DNA from: Ruminiclostridium cellulolyticum H10
GTDB taxonomy: Bacteria > Bacillota > Clostridia > Acetivibrionales > DSM-1351
Direction: 5' to 3'
DNA: 64,000 nt
Assembly: GCF_000022065.1 (NCBI RefSeq)
Contig: NC_011898.1
Span: forward strand, 890,001-954,000
Notes under the pieces: generated by a model
The model's input: only the letters and a program-made list of their open reading frames with translations
The model's database searches: none
Told to the model about the DNA's origin: nothing
Shown: positions 21,830 through 30,982 of the stretch, piece after piece
How positions within the stretch are numbered: the first letter of the stretch is position 1
How the letters are laid out: each line of letters opens with the position of its first letter
Made by a program: the position numbers and the translations under genes

Positions 21830-22426
21830 TTATTTTCTTATTGATTTGTATACTCTTACCCCGCCACTTTTGTCTACATCAGTTACATTGCCAAAAATTG
21901 TTTCCATAACCTTCTTTAATGTGGAACCACCCTTATTATGAAATGCTACAAGCCATAGTGCACCATTTTTTGAAAGGTGTTCGTAGGATTCGGTTATCAA
22001 TCTGGTGTTCAATTCTTTACCGGCGGCTATTGGAGGGTTTGATATTATATCATCAAAGGTTCTTCCTTCGAGAGCAGTGAAAAGATTACTATTTAATGCT
22101 TCTACGGAAAGGTTGTTACTTGCGGCATTTTTTTTGGTATAGTCCAATGCTCTATTATTAACATCTATCATTGTAATGTTTTGCTGAGGAAATATACTTT
22201 TAATATAAAGTCCTATAGCTCCGTATCCGCAGCCGATATCAAGAACTGACATGCCACTGGGAGTAAAATTCTTAATAAGATTTTCTGAAGCTCTGTCAAT
22301 TTTTGTTTCAAAGGAAAAAACACCGCTTACGGAGGTAAAAGTAAGGGAAGAACCACATATACTCTCTGTAAATCTTTTTTCTTTTATTTCAGATTCGGGG
22401 TTTTCGGTGAAATAGTGCTGATTCAT
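21830..22426 (-). CDS. Class I SAM methyltransferase, RsmC/YbxB-like
   Basis: 198 residues. SAM-binding motif I VLDIGCGYGAIGLY (about 79-92) and the catalytic NPP motif in DDIISNPPIAAGKE match the small-domain (MTS) methyltransferases that act on guanine-N2 of 16S rRNA. At 198 residues it corresponds to the single-domain Firmicute form (B. subtilis YbxB) rather than the double-domain E. coli RsmC. The target is inferred. It lies antisense, between ecfA1 and ecfA2, its stop 3 nt from that of ecfA1; GGAGGT lies 12 nt upstream of its ATG. Confidence 0.8.
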   Translation of the reverse strand: MNQHYFTENPESEIKEKRFTESICGSSLTFTSVSGVFSFETKIDRASENLIKNFTPSGMSVLDIGCGYGAIGLYIKSIFPQQNITMIDVNNRALDYTKKNAASNNLSVEALNSNLFTALEGRTFDDIISNPPIAAGKELNTRLITESYEHLSKNGALWLVAFHNKGGSTLKKVMETIFGNVTDVDKSGGVRVYKSIRK

Positions 22427-22580
22427 TTTAGATTAATAACCTCCGTAATATATAATATTAAATATTATAATATATAATTGAAGATATTTCATTCATCGAG
22501 ATTAATATTATGGTATTATAATTTGTAATATTATAATAAGATACAATTTATCATAGATATTTTACTATTAGGAGTAGGAC

Positions 22581-23423
22581 ATGCCAATTATAATAGAAAA
22601 TTTACATTATACGTATATGGGAGGCGGACCTTTCGAGAAAAATGCCCTTCATGATGTAAATATTAAAATAGATGACGGTTCGTTTATAGGAATTATAGGC
22701 CATACCGGCTCGGGAAAATCTACATTAATACAGCATTTGAATGGTATTTTGAAGCCAACAAAGGGAAGTGTAGTGATTAATAGTATTGATACAAAGCAAA
22801 AGAACCTAAAGGAGTTAAGACAGCAGGTTGGCATTGTATTTCAATACCCGGAGCATCAGCTTTTTGAAGAAACTGTAAAAAAGGATATTTCATTTGGTCT
22901 TTTAAAGCAAGGGTTATCACAGGATGAAATAGACAGAAGAATAATTTCAGCAATGCAATCTGTAGGCCTTGATGAAGATATTCTGGAGAAATCGCCTTTT
23001 GAGCTTTCAGGAGGGCAAAAGAGAAGAGTTGCAATAGCAGGTGTTGTTGCGATGAAGCCTCAGATTCTGGTATTGGATGAACCTACGGCTGGGCTCGACC
23101 CAAGGGGTAGAGATGAAATATTCGGTTATATAACAAAACTGCATAATGAGTCAAATATGACTATTATTCTTGTCTCACACAGCATGGAAGATATTGCCAG
23201 GCTAACGGAAAGAGTAATTGTGATGAATGAAGGGACTATATTTATGGATAAACCTTCAAAAGAGATATATGCACAGCCTGAACAATTAGAAAAGATAGGC
23301 CTTTCAGCTCCACAGATAACGTATCTGATGAAAAAGCTCAAAGCGGTTTATCCAGGAATAAATGAAAATATATTTACAGTAGAAGATGCAGTAAAAGAGT
23401 TGGTAAAGTTTTTGAACCATTAG
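22581..23423 (+). CDS. ecfA2: ECF transporter ATPase EcfA2
   Basis: 280 residues. Walker A GHTGSGKST, Q-loop FQYPEHQLFE, signature LSGGQKRRVAIAG, Walker B ILVLDEPTAGLDP. Pairs with EcfA1 to form the asymmetric ATPase dimer of ECF transporters. Unusually, it is separated from ecfA1 by an antisense methyltransferase gene, so it must have its own promoter; the AT-rich stretch 22490-22560 has several TATAAT-like words. Confidence 0.93.
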   Translation: MPIIIENLHYTYMGGGPFEKNALHDVNIKIDDGSFIGIIGHTGSGKSTLIQHLNGILKPTKGSVVINSIDTKQKNLKELRQQVGIVFQYPEHQLFEETVKKDISFGLLKQGLSQDEIDRRIISAMQSVGLDEDILEKSPFELSGGQKRRVAIAGVVAMKPQILVLDEPTAGLDPRGRDEIFGYITKLHNESNMTIILVSHSMEDIARLTERVIVMNEGTIFMDKPSKEIYAQPEQLEKIGLSAPQITYLMKKLKAVYPGINENIFTVEDAVKELVKFLNH

Positions 23424-23448
23424 AAGGCTAGTTGAAGGAGACAGGCAA

Positions 23449-24252
23449 TTGATAAGAGATATAACCATAGGGCAGTACGTGCCGGGGAATTCGCTTCTGC
23501 ACAAGGCTGACCCACGTACGAAAATAATTCTGACATTTATAATGATGATATTTATTTTTTTAATAAATACCTACTGGGGATATTTATTGCTGACATTGTT
23601 CACTGCAATTACAGTAGTATCATCGAACATACCTGTTAAATTTGTTTTAAAGGGCTTGAAACCAATACTATTTATTGTTGTTTTTGCAGGTATAATAAAC
23701 ATTTTTATGATAAAAGGAACTGTAATATGGAGCTGGGGGTTTCTAAGCATAACATACGAGGGTATTAATGTAGCAATTAAGATGGCTATTAGACTATTTC
23801 TTCTGATAATTACCGCAAGCCTGCTGACTTATACTACTACACCGATAGCTCTTACGGATGCTATTGAAAACCTTCTCGCCCCACTCAAACGCATAAAAGT
23901 ACCGGTTCATGAGATAGCTATGATGATGACTATAGCTTTAAGATTTATTCCCACACTCTTAGATGAAACAGATAAGATTATAAAAGCCCAGTCATCCAGA
24001 GGAGCGGATTTTGATTCAGGGAATATGATTGAGCGTGCAAAAAGCTTTATACCTGTGCTGATTCCGCTATTTATAAGTGCATTTAGAAGAGCTGATGAGC
24101 TTGCAACAGCAATGGAAGCAAGATGCTACAGGGGTAGTGAAGGAAGAACAAGAATGAAGCAGCTTAGGTTTACACGATTTGATGTATTAGTAACAGGTAT
24201 AACTGTAGTATTTATGACATGGGTAATACTTATGGAATATGTGTTTTTTTAG
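23449..24252 (+). CDS. ecfT: ECF transporter transmembrane subunit EcfT
   Basis: 267 residues with about six hydrophobic segments. The two short coupling motifs that dock into the ATPases are visible as QSSRGADF (about residues 181-188) and MEARCYRG (about 223-230). EcfT links the ATPase pair to exchangeable vitamin-binding S components. TTG start with GAAGGAGA upstream; 25 nt after ecfA2, clearly the same operon. Confidence 0.92.
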   Translation: MIRDITIGQYVPGNSLLHKADPRTKIILTFIMMIFIFLINTYWGYLLLTLFTAITVVSSNIPVKFVLKGLKPILFIVVFAGIINIFMIKGTVIWSWGFLSITYEGINVAIKMAIRLFLLIITASLLTYTTTPIALTDAIENLLAPLKRIKVPVHEIAMMMTIALRFIPTLLDETDKIIKAQSSRGADFDSGNMIERAKSFIPVLIPLFISAFRRADELATAMEARCYRGSEGRTRMKQLRFTRFDVLVTGITVVFMTWVILMEYVFF

Positions 24253-24278
24253 AAAAAAAGGGATAATTAGATAAACTT

Positions 24279-25016
24279 ATGAGAAAAATTAGGCTTACTA
24301 TTGAATATGACGGTACAAATTATCATGGTTGGCAGATTCAGAAAAATGCTAAAACAGTACAGGAAGTAATTCAAAAAGCACTCTCTAAGCTTTTGGGAGA
24401 AGACGTGGGGGTTACCGGATGCAGTCGAACTGATGTAGGAGTGCATGCATACGGACAGGTTGCACATTTTCTGACGGATTCCAAAATACCCGGAGACAAA
24501 TTTTCTTATGCAATAAATAATTTGCTGCCCGATGATATAGTTATTAAGAATTCAGAAGAGGTTCCAGAAGAATTTCATGCCAGATACTCTGCAAAAGGTA
24601 AAAAGTACAGATATTTGATATACAATTCACCACACGCTTCAGCTATTATGAGGAACAGGTCGTGCCACGTCAGACCTGAACTTAATGTTGCTGAAATGCA
24701 AAAAGCGGCAGGATATTTTAAAGGTGAACATGATTTTTTAGCATTTCAGGCTACTGGAGGACAGGTTAGAAGTACTGTAAGAGAGATTTATGGTATGGAA
24801 GTTTATGTAAAAGAAGATAATATGATTTCTATAGAAGTTTCAGGAAACGGATTTTTGTATAATATGGTAAGGATAATAGCAGGAACTCTTATATATGTTG
24901 GAATGGGAAAGCTGCATGAGTCCGAAATTCCCGGAATTATAGCAGGACTTGACAGAACAAAGGCAGGGAAGACTGCTCCTGCACAAGGGTTGTATTTAGT
25001 GCAGATTTACTATTAG
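24279..25016 (+). CDS. truA: tRNA pseudouridine synthase A
   Basis: 245 residues. Isomerises uridines 38-40 in the tRNA anticodon arm. The catalytic aspartate lies in CSRTDVGVHAYGQVAHF (about residues 48-64), and the N-terminus RKIRLTIEYDGTNYHGWQIQ is typical. The ecfA-ecfT-truA-rplM-rpsI order is conserved in many Firmicutes. Starts 26 nt after ecfT; no strong terminator between. Confidence 0.95.
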   Translation: MRKIRLTIEYDGTNYHGWQIQKNAKTVQEVIQKALSKLLGEDVGVTGCSRTDVGVHAYGQVAHFLTDSKIPGDKFSYAINNLLPDDIVIKNSEEVPEEFHARYSAKGKKYRYLIYNSPHASAIMRNRSCHVRPELNVAEMQKAAGYFKGEHDFLAFQATGGQVRSTVREIYGMEVYVKEDNMISIEVSGNGFLYNMVRIIAGTLIYVGMGKLHESEIPGIIAGLDRTKAGKTAPAQGLYLVQIYY

Positions 25017-25137
25017 TAAAAAGATTCACTAGAATGTAAAAAAGTGAAATGAAGAAGGATGATATGAGAGATAAGGAGATATATCAAGAAAAATAGAGAG
25101 GTAATGAGAGGTAAATTAAATTCTTCGCATTTTCTAC

Positions 25138-25166
25138 TTGACAGACATATTTCTGTATATTAAAAT
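25138..25166 (+). promoter_or_regulatory. rplM: Promoter of rplM-rpsI
   Basis: Consensus -35 TTGACA (25138-25143), 17-nt spacer, -10 TAAAAT (25161-25166), leaving a leader of about 90 nt before rplM. Firmicutes often carry an autoregulatory L13 leader RNA at this position; I cannot confirm the fold by eye. The remainder of the 245-nt truA-rplM gap shows no gene. Confidence 0.75.
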
Positions 25167-25261
25167 GTTGTAGTGTCCTAAAAGGTTACTTTTGGTGAAT
25201 AGTCTGAAACTAACTGCTAACATAAATAGGTTATAGATTTTTAAGGAGGTTGTATTAAGAA

Positions 25262-25696
25262 ATGAAAACTTTCATGGCAAAGCCGCAAGAAGTTGAAAGA
25301 AAATGGTACATTATTGATGCAGAAGGTAAGCCGCTTGGAAGATTGGCAAGTGAAGTTGCCAGCATTATAAGAGGAAAAAATAAGCCAATTTTCACTCCAC
25401 ACGTTGATACTGGCGATCATGTAATAGTACTTAACGCAGAAAAAGTACTTTTAACAGGTAAGAAACTGGATCAGAAGCTTCACAGATACCACACTCTTCA
25501 TCCAGGCGGATTAAAGGAAATTAAGTACAGGCACTTGATGGAAAAACACCCAGAAAGAGCTATTGAATTAGCTGTTAAAGGAATGCTTCCAAAGAATAGT
25601 CTTGGAAGACAAATGTACAGAAAACTCAAGGTATACAGGGGAGCTGAACATAACCATCAGGCACAAAAACCTGAAGTACTTGATTTGAACATTTAA
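25262..25696 (+). CDS. rplM: 50S ribosomal protein L13
   Basis: 144 residues, normal length. The conserved [26 protein letters not shown]-terminus, the TGKKLDQK segment and the [27 protein letters not shown] signature are present. It binds 23S early in 50S assembly. AAGGAGG precedes the ATG. Transcribed with rpsI from the promoter at 25138. Confidence 0.97.
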   Translation: MKTFMAKPQEVERKWYIIDAEGKPLGRLASEVASIIRGKNKPIFTPHVDTGDHVIVLNAEKVLLTGKKLDQKLHRYHTLHPGGLKEIKYRHLMEKHPERAIELAVKGMLPKNSLGRQMYRKLKVYRGAEHNHQAQKPEVLDLNI

Positions 25697-25714
25697 TGGA
25701 GGGAGGATAAAATA

Positions 25715-26107
25715 ATGGCTAAGGTATACTACTATGGTACAGGACGTAGAAAAAAATCAGTTGCAAGAGTAAGACTTGTTCCTGGAGAAGGAAAATTTTC
25801 AATAAATGATAGATCATTGGATGATTACTTTGGATTGGAAACATTGAAGGTTATTGTTAAACAACCATTAACCCTCACTGATACTCTCACAAAGTTTGAT
25901 GTTATATGCAAGGTTATCGGCGGCGGATTTACAGGTCAAGCCGGTGCTATCAGACATGGTATTTCAAGAGCTCTTTTAAAGGCTGACGAAGAATTAAGAC
26001 CAGCATTGAAGAAAGCTGGATTCTTGACAAGAGACCCAAGAATGAAGGAAAGAAAGAAATACGGTCTCAAGAAAGCAAGAAGAGCACCGCAGTTTAGTAA
26101 GAGATAG
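25715..26107 (+). CDS. rpsI: 30S ribosomal protein S9
   Basis: 130 residues: [22 protein letters not shown] at the start, the [20 protein letters not shown] signature in the middle, and the C-terminal tail ending FSKR, whose last arginine touches P-site tRNA. 18 nt after rplM; GGAGGGAGG ribosome binding site. Confidence 0.97.
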   Translation: MAKVYYYGTGRRKKSVARVRLVPGEGKFSINDRSLDDYFGLETLKVIVKQPLTLTDTLTKFDVICKVIGGGFTGQAGAIRHGISRALLKADEELRPALKKAGFLTRDPRMKERKKYGLKKARRAPQFSKR

Positions 26108-26122
26108 TATTTACAACATACA

Positions 26123-26154
26123 AAAGCCCACAAACACTTACGTTTGTGGGCTTT
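26123..26154. terminator. Bidirectional terminator between rpsI and mntH
   Basis: AAAGCCCACAAAC and GTTTGTGGGCTTT form a 13-bp stem with a 6-nt loop. A-rich and T-rich flanks on each side allow it to end both rpsI (+) and the convergent mntH (-). Confidence 0.88.
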
Positions 26155-26170
26155 ACTATTGACATGCAGT

Positions 26171-27475
26171 TTATACCCCTCCGCTAAATGTTAGAACCAA
26201 AAGTACTGCATTTGCTACCAGTATAACAGAAGTAATAATCCAGCCGACAACATTTGTGGCGGGTTTGTTTACGAGGGAACCCATAAGATCCTTCCGCTTT
26301 GTAATCAGCAGCATAGGGATGATTGCAACAGGGAGAATAAAGCTGAGAACTACCTGGCTAAGTACAAGAGCTTGCATTGGGTTTATCCCCAGGATGATTA
26401 TCACCATGGCAGGAAGCATTGTTACAAGCCTTGTGACGTTATCATTTATATTTAAGCCTACAAACCCCTGCATTATAGTAGTACCTGCCATGGTACCTAC
26501 CACGGAGGATGAAAGTCCTGAGGCAACAAGTGCCAGCCCAAAAGCACCGCTTGAGGCTGCTCCTAGCAGAGGTGAAAGCGAACGGTGTGCCTGCTCTATA
26601 GTTTCGACCACCATACCGTTTCTATAAAATACGGCTGCTGAAACAATAACCATGGATGCATTAATAATAAAGGCAATATTCATGGCAATAGTAATATCAA
26701 GTCTTTCCAGTTTGAAATGTCTCTTTTTTTGATCATCTGTCAACCCCTTATTTCTTTGCTGTACCAGTTGAGAGTGCAGGAATATAACATGAGGCATAAC
26801 AGTTGCACCTAACATACCGACAGCAATCATGACTGCCTCACCGTTGGGAAGCGAAGGCATCAAAACATGGAGACCGGCCGATGCCCAATCAGGTTTTGCA
26901 AGAAATACTTCCAATGTATATGAAATACATATAACTGCAACCAGTACAGAAATAATTCCTTCCAAAACCCTCTGTCCGTATTTGCCCATATATACAATAA
27001 AAAAAGTAAGTACGGCGGTAATCAATCCTGCAATCTCCATTGGTATACGAAACAGCAGATACAATCCAAGGGTGCACCCAAGAAATTCCGCCAGATTAGT
27101 AGCAATGGCGGCAAGTTCGGCTACGACCCAAAAGCACCAGTTTACTTTTCTGGAGAAAACCCTGCCGCACATCTGAGGGAGATTATATCCCGTAGCAATA
27201 CCAAGCTTTGCCGATAAGGACTGTAGGAATATTGCCATAATATTGCTCCACAGTATTACCCATACCAGGTTATAATTAAACTTGGAACCGCCGCTTATAT
27301 TGGTAGCAAAATTTCCGGGATCTATGTATGCTACACTTACAATAAATGCGGGGCCAAGAAATTTTAGAATTGTTCTGATTTTACCAGCGGGTTTACTATT
27401 ACTTCTGATTACTCTACCAACGCTCAAAGATTCTGCTTGTGCCCCCATGGTTGGTGAATAGCTCTCATCTAACAA
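26171..27475 (-). CDS. mntH: Nramp-family divalent metal transporter (MntH-like)
   Basis: 434 residues, about eleven membrane segments. The metal-binding motif DPGN in TM1 (YIDPGNFATN) and the TM6 motif MPHVIFLHS with its conserved methionine context mark an Mn2+/Fe2+ proton symporter of the inner membrane. AGAGGTG at 27482-27488 best serves the TTG at 27475; a GTG at 27484 overlaps that site and an ATG lies at 27448. Upstream are a DtxR-type operator candidate and, further up, a DtxR-family gene. Confidence 0.9.
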   Translation of the reverse strand: MLDESYSPTMGAQAESLSVGRVIRSNSKPAGKIRTILKFLGPAFIVSVAYIDPGNFATNISGGSKFNYNLVWVILWSNIMAIFLQSLSAKLGIATGYNLPQMCGRVFSRKVNWCFWVVAELAAIATNLAEFLGCTLGLYLLFRIPMEIAGLITAVLTFFIVYMGKYGQRVLEGIISVLVAVICISYTLEVFLAKPDWASAGLHVLMPSLPNGEAVMIAVGMLGATVMPHVIFLHSQLVQQRNKGLTDDQKKRHFKLERLDITIAMNIAFIINASMVIVSAAVFYRNGMVVETIEQAHRSLSPLLGAASSGAFGLALVASGLSSSVVGTMAGTTIMQGFVGLNINDNVTRLVTMLPAMVIIILGINPMQALVLSQVVLSFILPVAIIPMLLITKRKDLMGSLVNKPATNVVGWIITSVILVANAVLLVLTFSGGV

Positions 27476-27515
27476 AATTAACACCTCTATACATTTTTTA
27501 CACTTAGCTAATAAC

Positions 27516-27550
27516 TTTAGCTTAGTCTAATTTCGTTTACCTAATCTAAA
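27516..27550 (-). promoter_or_regulatory. Candidate DtxR/MntR operator upstream of mntH
   Basis: Read on the minus strand, two related words TTAGATTAGGTAAA and TTAGACTAAGCTAAA occur back to back. They resemble the TTAGGTTAGCCTAA-type boxes bound by DtxR/IdeR-family repressors. They lie 41-75 nt upstream of the mntH start, and a DtxR-family gene is encoded just upstream, so metal-dependent repression is a reasonable inference. Confidence 0.5.
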
Positions 27551-27594
27551 ATATGTATTGTTATATAAAAGTGTTACAGATGGGAGCAAAAAAA

Positions 27595-27903
27595 GGGGTT
27601 GTTGCAAAATTGAAATTTTTCTGTTTTTCCACCGGTACTCCCGTATAAAATTATATCAATGCTTGCTCCCAAGATATTTGCAAGAGTTTCTGACGGCTCA
27701 TATTGGGATATTTTACCGTCGCTCACATTCATCGTCCATGATTCATTGTATCGCTAAAACCTACATCGTGATAGGTTTTCCGGTAAAATATCCGACTTCG
27801 CCGACAAACATCTGCAAATATCTTTAACCAAGCTTACATTAATATAATTTATACTCTTAGTACAGGCTGAAAAAAGATGATTAATTTGTTTTGCAACCGC
27901 TCC
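27595..27903. repeat. Nested inverted-repeat element in the mntH-regulator gap
   Basis: A 309-nt non-coding block with inverted repeats nested inside one another: TTGCAAAA (27602-27609) with TTTTGCAA (27889-27896); AAGATATTTGCA (27671-27682) with TGCAAATATCTT (27813-27824); GATATTTTACCG (27707-27718) with CGGTAAAATATC (27781-27792); and AAAACCTA (27756-27763) with TAGGTTTT (27772-27779). All arms are perfect. It looks like a MITE-type remnant or a structured RNA; no convincing protein is encoded. Confidence 0.55.
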
Positions 27904-27920
27904 TCTAATTTAAAGAACTG

Positions 27921-28400
27921 TTATCCGATATCTTGTTTACAGAAATCTCGGAATTTTTGAACCAATTCCGGGTTTAATGACAGAAATTTGTTAAACATAT
28001 TTAATGTTGATAGGGTTCCGGCAGAAATACTGTGCTCTACTAATTCCGTTTCAACGAGAACGTCTTCATCTGCCCCAAGATTTTTTAGAAAGCTTTCTAT
28101 AATATTGTGTCTATCCAATAAAAACTTACCAAGCTCACGCCCATTATCAGTCAGAAAGATAATTCCATACTTTTTATATTGTAGTAATCCAATCTTGCTT
28201 AACTTTTGAACCATTTTAGTTGCAGAAGGAGCAGCTACATTCAGAAGCTCTGAAATGGTATTAATTCTCATATAACTCTCCGTCAGGCTGTTTCTGTATA
28301 TCATCTCAAGATAGTCTTCCATTGAGGAGGTGAGGAGATTTTTATTCTGCATCAAAAGCTGGTATCCTCTAACGGTGTGGAATTTTGATATCTCTTCCAT
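27921..28400 (-). CDS. DtxR/MntR-family metal-dependent regulator
   Basis: 159 residues. N-terminal winged helix (TSSMEDYLEMIYRN ... ISELLNVAAPSATKMVQKLSKIGLLQYKKYGIIFLTDNGRE) followed by a dimerisation/metal domain with RHNIIESFLKNLGADEDVLVETELVEHSIS, as in MntR/IdeR. It probably controls the adjacent mntH. There is no C-terminal SH3 domain, so it resembles MntR. AAGGGAG lies 8 nt before the ATG at 28400; a GTG at 28409 is less likely. Confidence 0.85.
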   Translation of the reverse strand: MEEISKFHTVRGYQLLMQNKNLLTSSMEDYLEMIYRNSLTESYMRINTISELLNVAAPSATKMVQKLSKIGLLQYKKYGIIFLTDNGRELGKFLLDRHNIIESFLKNLGADEDVLVETELVEHSISAGTLSTLNMFNKFLSLNPELVQKFRDFCKQDIG

Positions 28401-28623
28401 TAGTATCACTCCCTTCTACGAAACTGCCTGAAAGGTACCTATAGACAATTATATTCATTTTAAAAAAATATATAACGGAAAATTCCCTGTATGGTGCATG
28501 GGACAATGGACAGCGTCCAAACAAACCATTTATTATATTGTTTTTGCAGTCATTATATAATAAAATTAGGATGTTAAAAACAAGAAAGCGTACGATGTTC
28601 AAACATAAATATGGAGGTAAAGA

Positions 28624-29814
28624 ATGCTTTTAATATATAATGGAAAAATAATAACAATGGCAGAAGTTGATTACGAAAATGGATACATACTTACTGATAA
28701 TGGTAAAATAATAGCTGTTGGCAATGACTTATCTGATGTAAAGGAACAGCTGAAGCCGGATATACATAGGATAGATGCAAATGGAGGCTACGTATTGCCG
28801 GGATTAATAGATCCACACAGCCATATAGGAATGTGGGAGGATTCAGTTGGTTTTGAAGGTGATGACGGAAACGAGTCAACTGACCCGGTAACACCTCAGA
28901 TGAGAGCAATAGATGCTATTTACCACGCAGACAGGTCTTTTGTGGAAGCTTATGAAAGCGGCGTGACGACGGTTGTTACAGGCCCGGGCAGTGCAAATGT
29001 TATAGGCGGACAGTTTGCTGCTCTCAAAACCTACGGACGGTGCGTAGACGAGATGGTTGTAAAGCATCCTGTAGCAATGAAGGTGGCATTTGGCGAAAAT
29101 CCAAAAACAGTTTATAATGATAAACATCAGACGCCAATGACTAGAATGGCTACTGCTGCTATACTCCGTGAAAGTTTGTTTAAGGCAAAAGAATATCAGG
29201 AAGTATGGGAAGACTATAAAAAGAACCCGGAGGAATATGATAAGCCGGATTTTGATTTTAAAATGGAAGCTCTGCTTCAGGTGTTGAACCGACAAATACC
29301 TTTAAAAGCTCATACTCACAGGGCGGACGATATAATAACGGCTATCAGGGTAGCCAGGGAATTTAATGTGGACATTACACTTGACCACTGTACGGAGGGC
29401 TATCTTATAAAGGATATTCTTGCAGAAGCAGGTGTCCCTGTAATTATAGGACCAATGCTTAGCGACAGGTCAAAAATAGAATTAAAAAACTATAACTTGA
29501 AAACCCCTGGAATTCTGTCCAAGTCGGGTATCAAAGTAGCCATAATGACTGACCATCCATGTATGCCTGAGCAACATCTGTGTCTGTCTGCCGCAATTGC
29601 TGCCCGTGAAGGTATGAGTGAAAAAGAGGCATTACGGGCGATAACAATAAATGCGGCTGAAATAACAGGTATCAGTGACAGGGTAGGTTCTCTGGAGAAG
29701 GGGAAGGATGCCGATATTGTAATATTTGACGGAAATCCTTTGGAATTGAAATCAACTGTACAGAAGACTATAATCAACGGTGTTGTAGTTTATGAAAGGA
29801 AACAGAATGAATAA
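28624..29814 (+). CDS. Amidohydrolase, imidazolonepropionase/dihydroorotase superfamily
   Basis: 396 residues with the metal-dependent TIM-barrel hydrolase pattern: HxH in GLIDPHSHIGMWED (about residues 65-72), further histidines in KAHTHRADDI and LDHCTEG, and the metal aspartate in IMTDHPCMPEQ. The C-terminal GSLEKGKDADIVIFDGNPL is the usual small composite domain. The specific substrate cannot be read from sequence. Its 3' end overlaps tsaE by 8 nt, so it is co-transcribed with the t6A genes. Confidence 0.85.
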   Translation: MLLIYNGKIITMAEVDYENGYILTDNGKIIAVGNDLSDVKEQLKPDIHRIDANGGYVLPGLIDPHSHIGMWEDSVGFEGDDGNESTDPVTPQMRAIDAIYHADRSFVEAYESGVTTVVTGPGSANVIGGQFAALKTYGRCVDEMVVKHPVAMKVAFGENPKTVYNDKHQTPMTRMATAAILRESLFKAKEYQEVWEDYKKNPEEYDKPDFDFKMEALLQVLNRQIPLKAHTHRADDIITAIRVAREFNVDITLDHCTEGYLIKDILAEAGVPVIIGPMLSDRSKIELKNYNLKTPGILSKSGIKVAIMTDHPCMPEQHLCLSAAIAAREGMSEKEALRAITINAAEITGISDRVGSLEKGKDADIVIFDGNPLELKSTVQKTIINGVVVYERKQNE

Positions 29815-30259
29815 AATTGAAACCCATTCATTTGAAGAAACAGTCGAAGTAGGAATCAAACTGGGTAATATACTCAAATCCGGTGATGTAATCTGGTTGT
29901 CGGGTGATCTTGGAACAGGAAAAACTGCTTTAACAAACGGTATAGCAAAAGCATTGGGGATAGATGCCTATATAACCAGCCCTACATTCAATCTGGTAAA
30001 TGAGTATGAAGGAAGGCTTCCATTATATCACTTTGATGTATACAGGATTTCAGACCCTGATGAGATGTTTGATATTGGCTTTGATGAATATATAGATGAT
30101 GGCGGGGTAACGGTAATCGAATGGGGGGAGCAGATCGCTGAAATACTTCCATCAGATATAATACGTGTTACAATAGAAAAGAATCTCCAAAAGGGATTGG
30201 ATGTCAGAGAAATAACAATAGAATTTATGGGCAGTCGGTATTCCGGCTACAGGATTTAA
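29807..30259 (+). CDS. tsaE: tRNA t6A biosynthesis ATPase TsaE
   Basis: 150 residues. P-loop GDLGTGKTALTNG (about residues 33-45) and the family's TSPTFNLVNEYEG and EWGEQI motifs. TsaE works with TsaB and TsaD to transfer threonylcarbamoyl to A37 of ANN-decoding tRNAs. AAAGGA at 29795-29800 favours the ATG at 29807 over one at 29792. Confidence 0.94.
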   Translation: MNKIETHSFEETVEVGIKLGNILKSGDVIWLSGDLGTGKTALTNGIAKALGIDAYITSPTFNLVNEYEGRLPLYHFDVYRISDPDEMFDIGFDEYIDDGGVTVIEWGEQIAEILPSDIIRVTIEKNLQKGLDVREITIEFMGSRYSGYRI

Positions 30260-30271
30260 GTGGAGGCTAAT

Positions 30272-30982
30272 ATGAGAATACTTGCTGTGGACACGTCAAC
30301 AAATGTTGCATCAGCTGCGATACTGGAGGACGAGGTCATAATAGGGGAATATAACTGCAATAGGGGGAAAACACATTCGCAAAGGCTTATGCCAATGGTT
30401 CAGCACCTTATGGAAACAGCGGGGTTGACTGTAAGCGACATTGATGCCTTTTCTGCATCAATAGGGCCCGGTTCCTTTACAGGACTGCGAATTGGGGTTA
30501 CAACGATAAAAGCAATGGCTTTTGCCGCAGAAAAGCCGGTAATAAGCGTACACACCCTTGATGCACTGGCGTATAACATTCCATTTGCTGAAAATCTGGT
30601 TTGTCCGATGATAGATGCACGTAACAATCAGGTGTTTACCGCCATATATAGATTTATAGGGGGTAAACTTGAAAGGCTGACGGAATACTTGGGAATACCT
30701 GTTACTGAGTTAGCCGATACACTAAGGGTTATGGACGGAAAAATAACCTTTCTGGGAGATGCCTGCAGTATGCATAAAGAATACTTTGAACACGAGCTTG
30801 GCGACAGAGTGAGGATCGCCTCTGCTAACACAGCATTGGCAAAGGCATCATCAGTAGCTATACTGGCCGGAAAAGCTTATCGAGAAGGAAAACTGGAAAG
30901 CTACTATGATATGGTACCGTTTTATTTGAGAAAATCTCAGGCTGAGCGAGAAAGAGAGAACCGGAAGGTAAAAGATGATTAA
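30272..30982 (+). CDS. tsaB: tRNA t6A biosynthesis protein TsaB
   Basis: 236 residues of the ASKHA fold, starting MRILAVDTSTNVASAAILED, with the SASIGPGSFTGLRIGVTTIKAMAF stretch typical of TsaB. It scaffolds TsaD and TsaE. Catalytic metal-binding histidines of TsaD are lacking, as expected. GGAGG lies 5 nt upstream of the ATG; an earlier in-frame ATG at the previous stop codon lacks a site. Overlaps rimI by 8 nt. Confidence 0.94.
   Translation: MRILAVDTSTNVASAAILEDEVIIGEYNCNRGKTHSQRLMPMVQHLMETAGLTVSDIDAFSASIGPGSFTGLRIGVTTIKAMAFAAEKPVISVHTLDALAYNIPFAENLVCPMIDARNNQVFTAIYRFIGGKLERLTEYLGIPVTELADTLRVMDGKITFLGDACSMHKEYFEHELGDRVRIASANTALAKASSVAILAGKAYREGKLESYYDMVPFYLRKSQAERERENRKVKDD

Noticed and set aside
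25017-25261. Named L13 leader riboregulator upstream of rplM
   Set aside because: The position is right, but I could not confirm the conserved fold by eye, so only the promoter is listed.
27558-27827. 89-codon frame in the mntH-regulator gap
   Set aside because: It runs across the nested inverted repeats, has low coding quality and no ribosome binding site.
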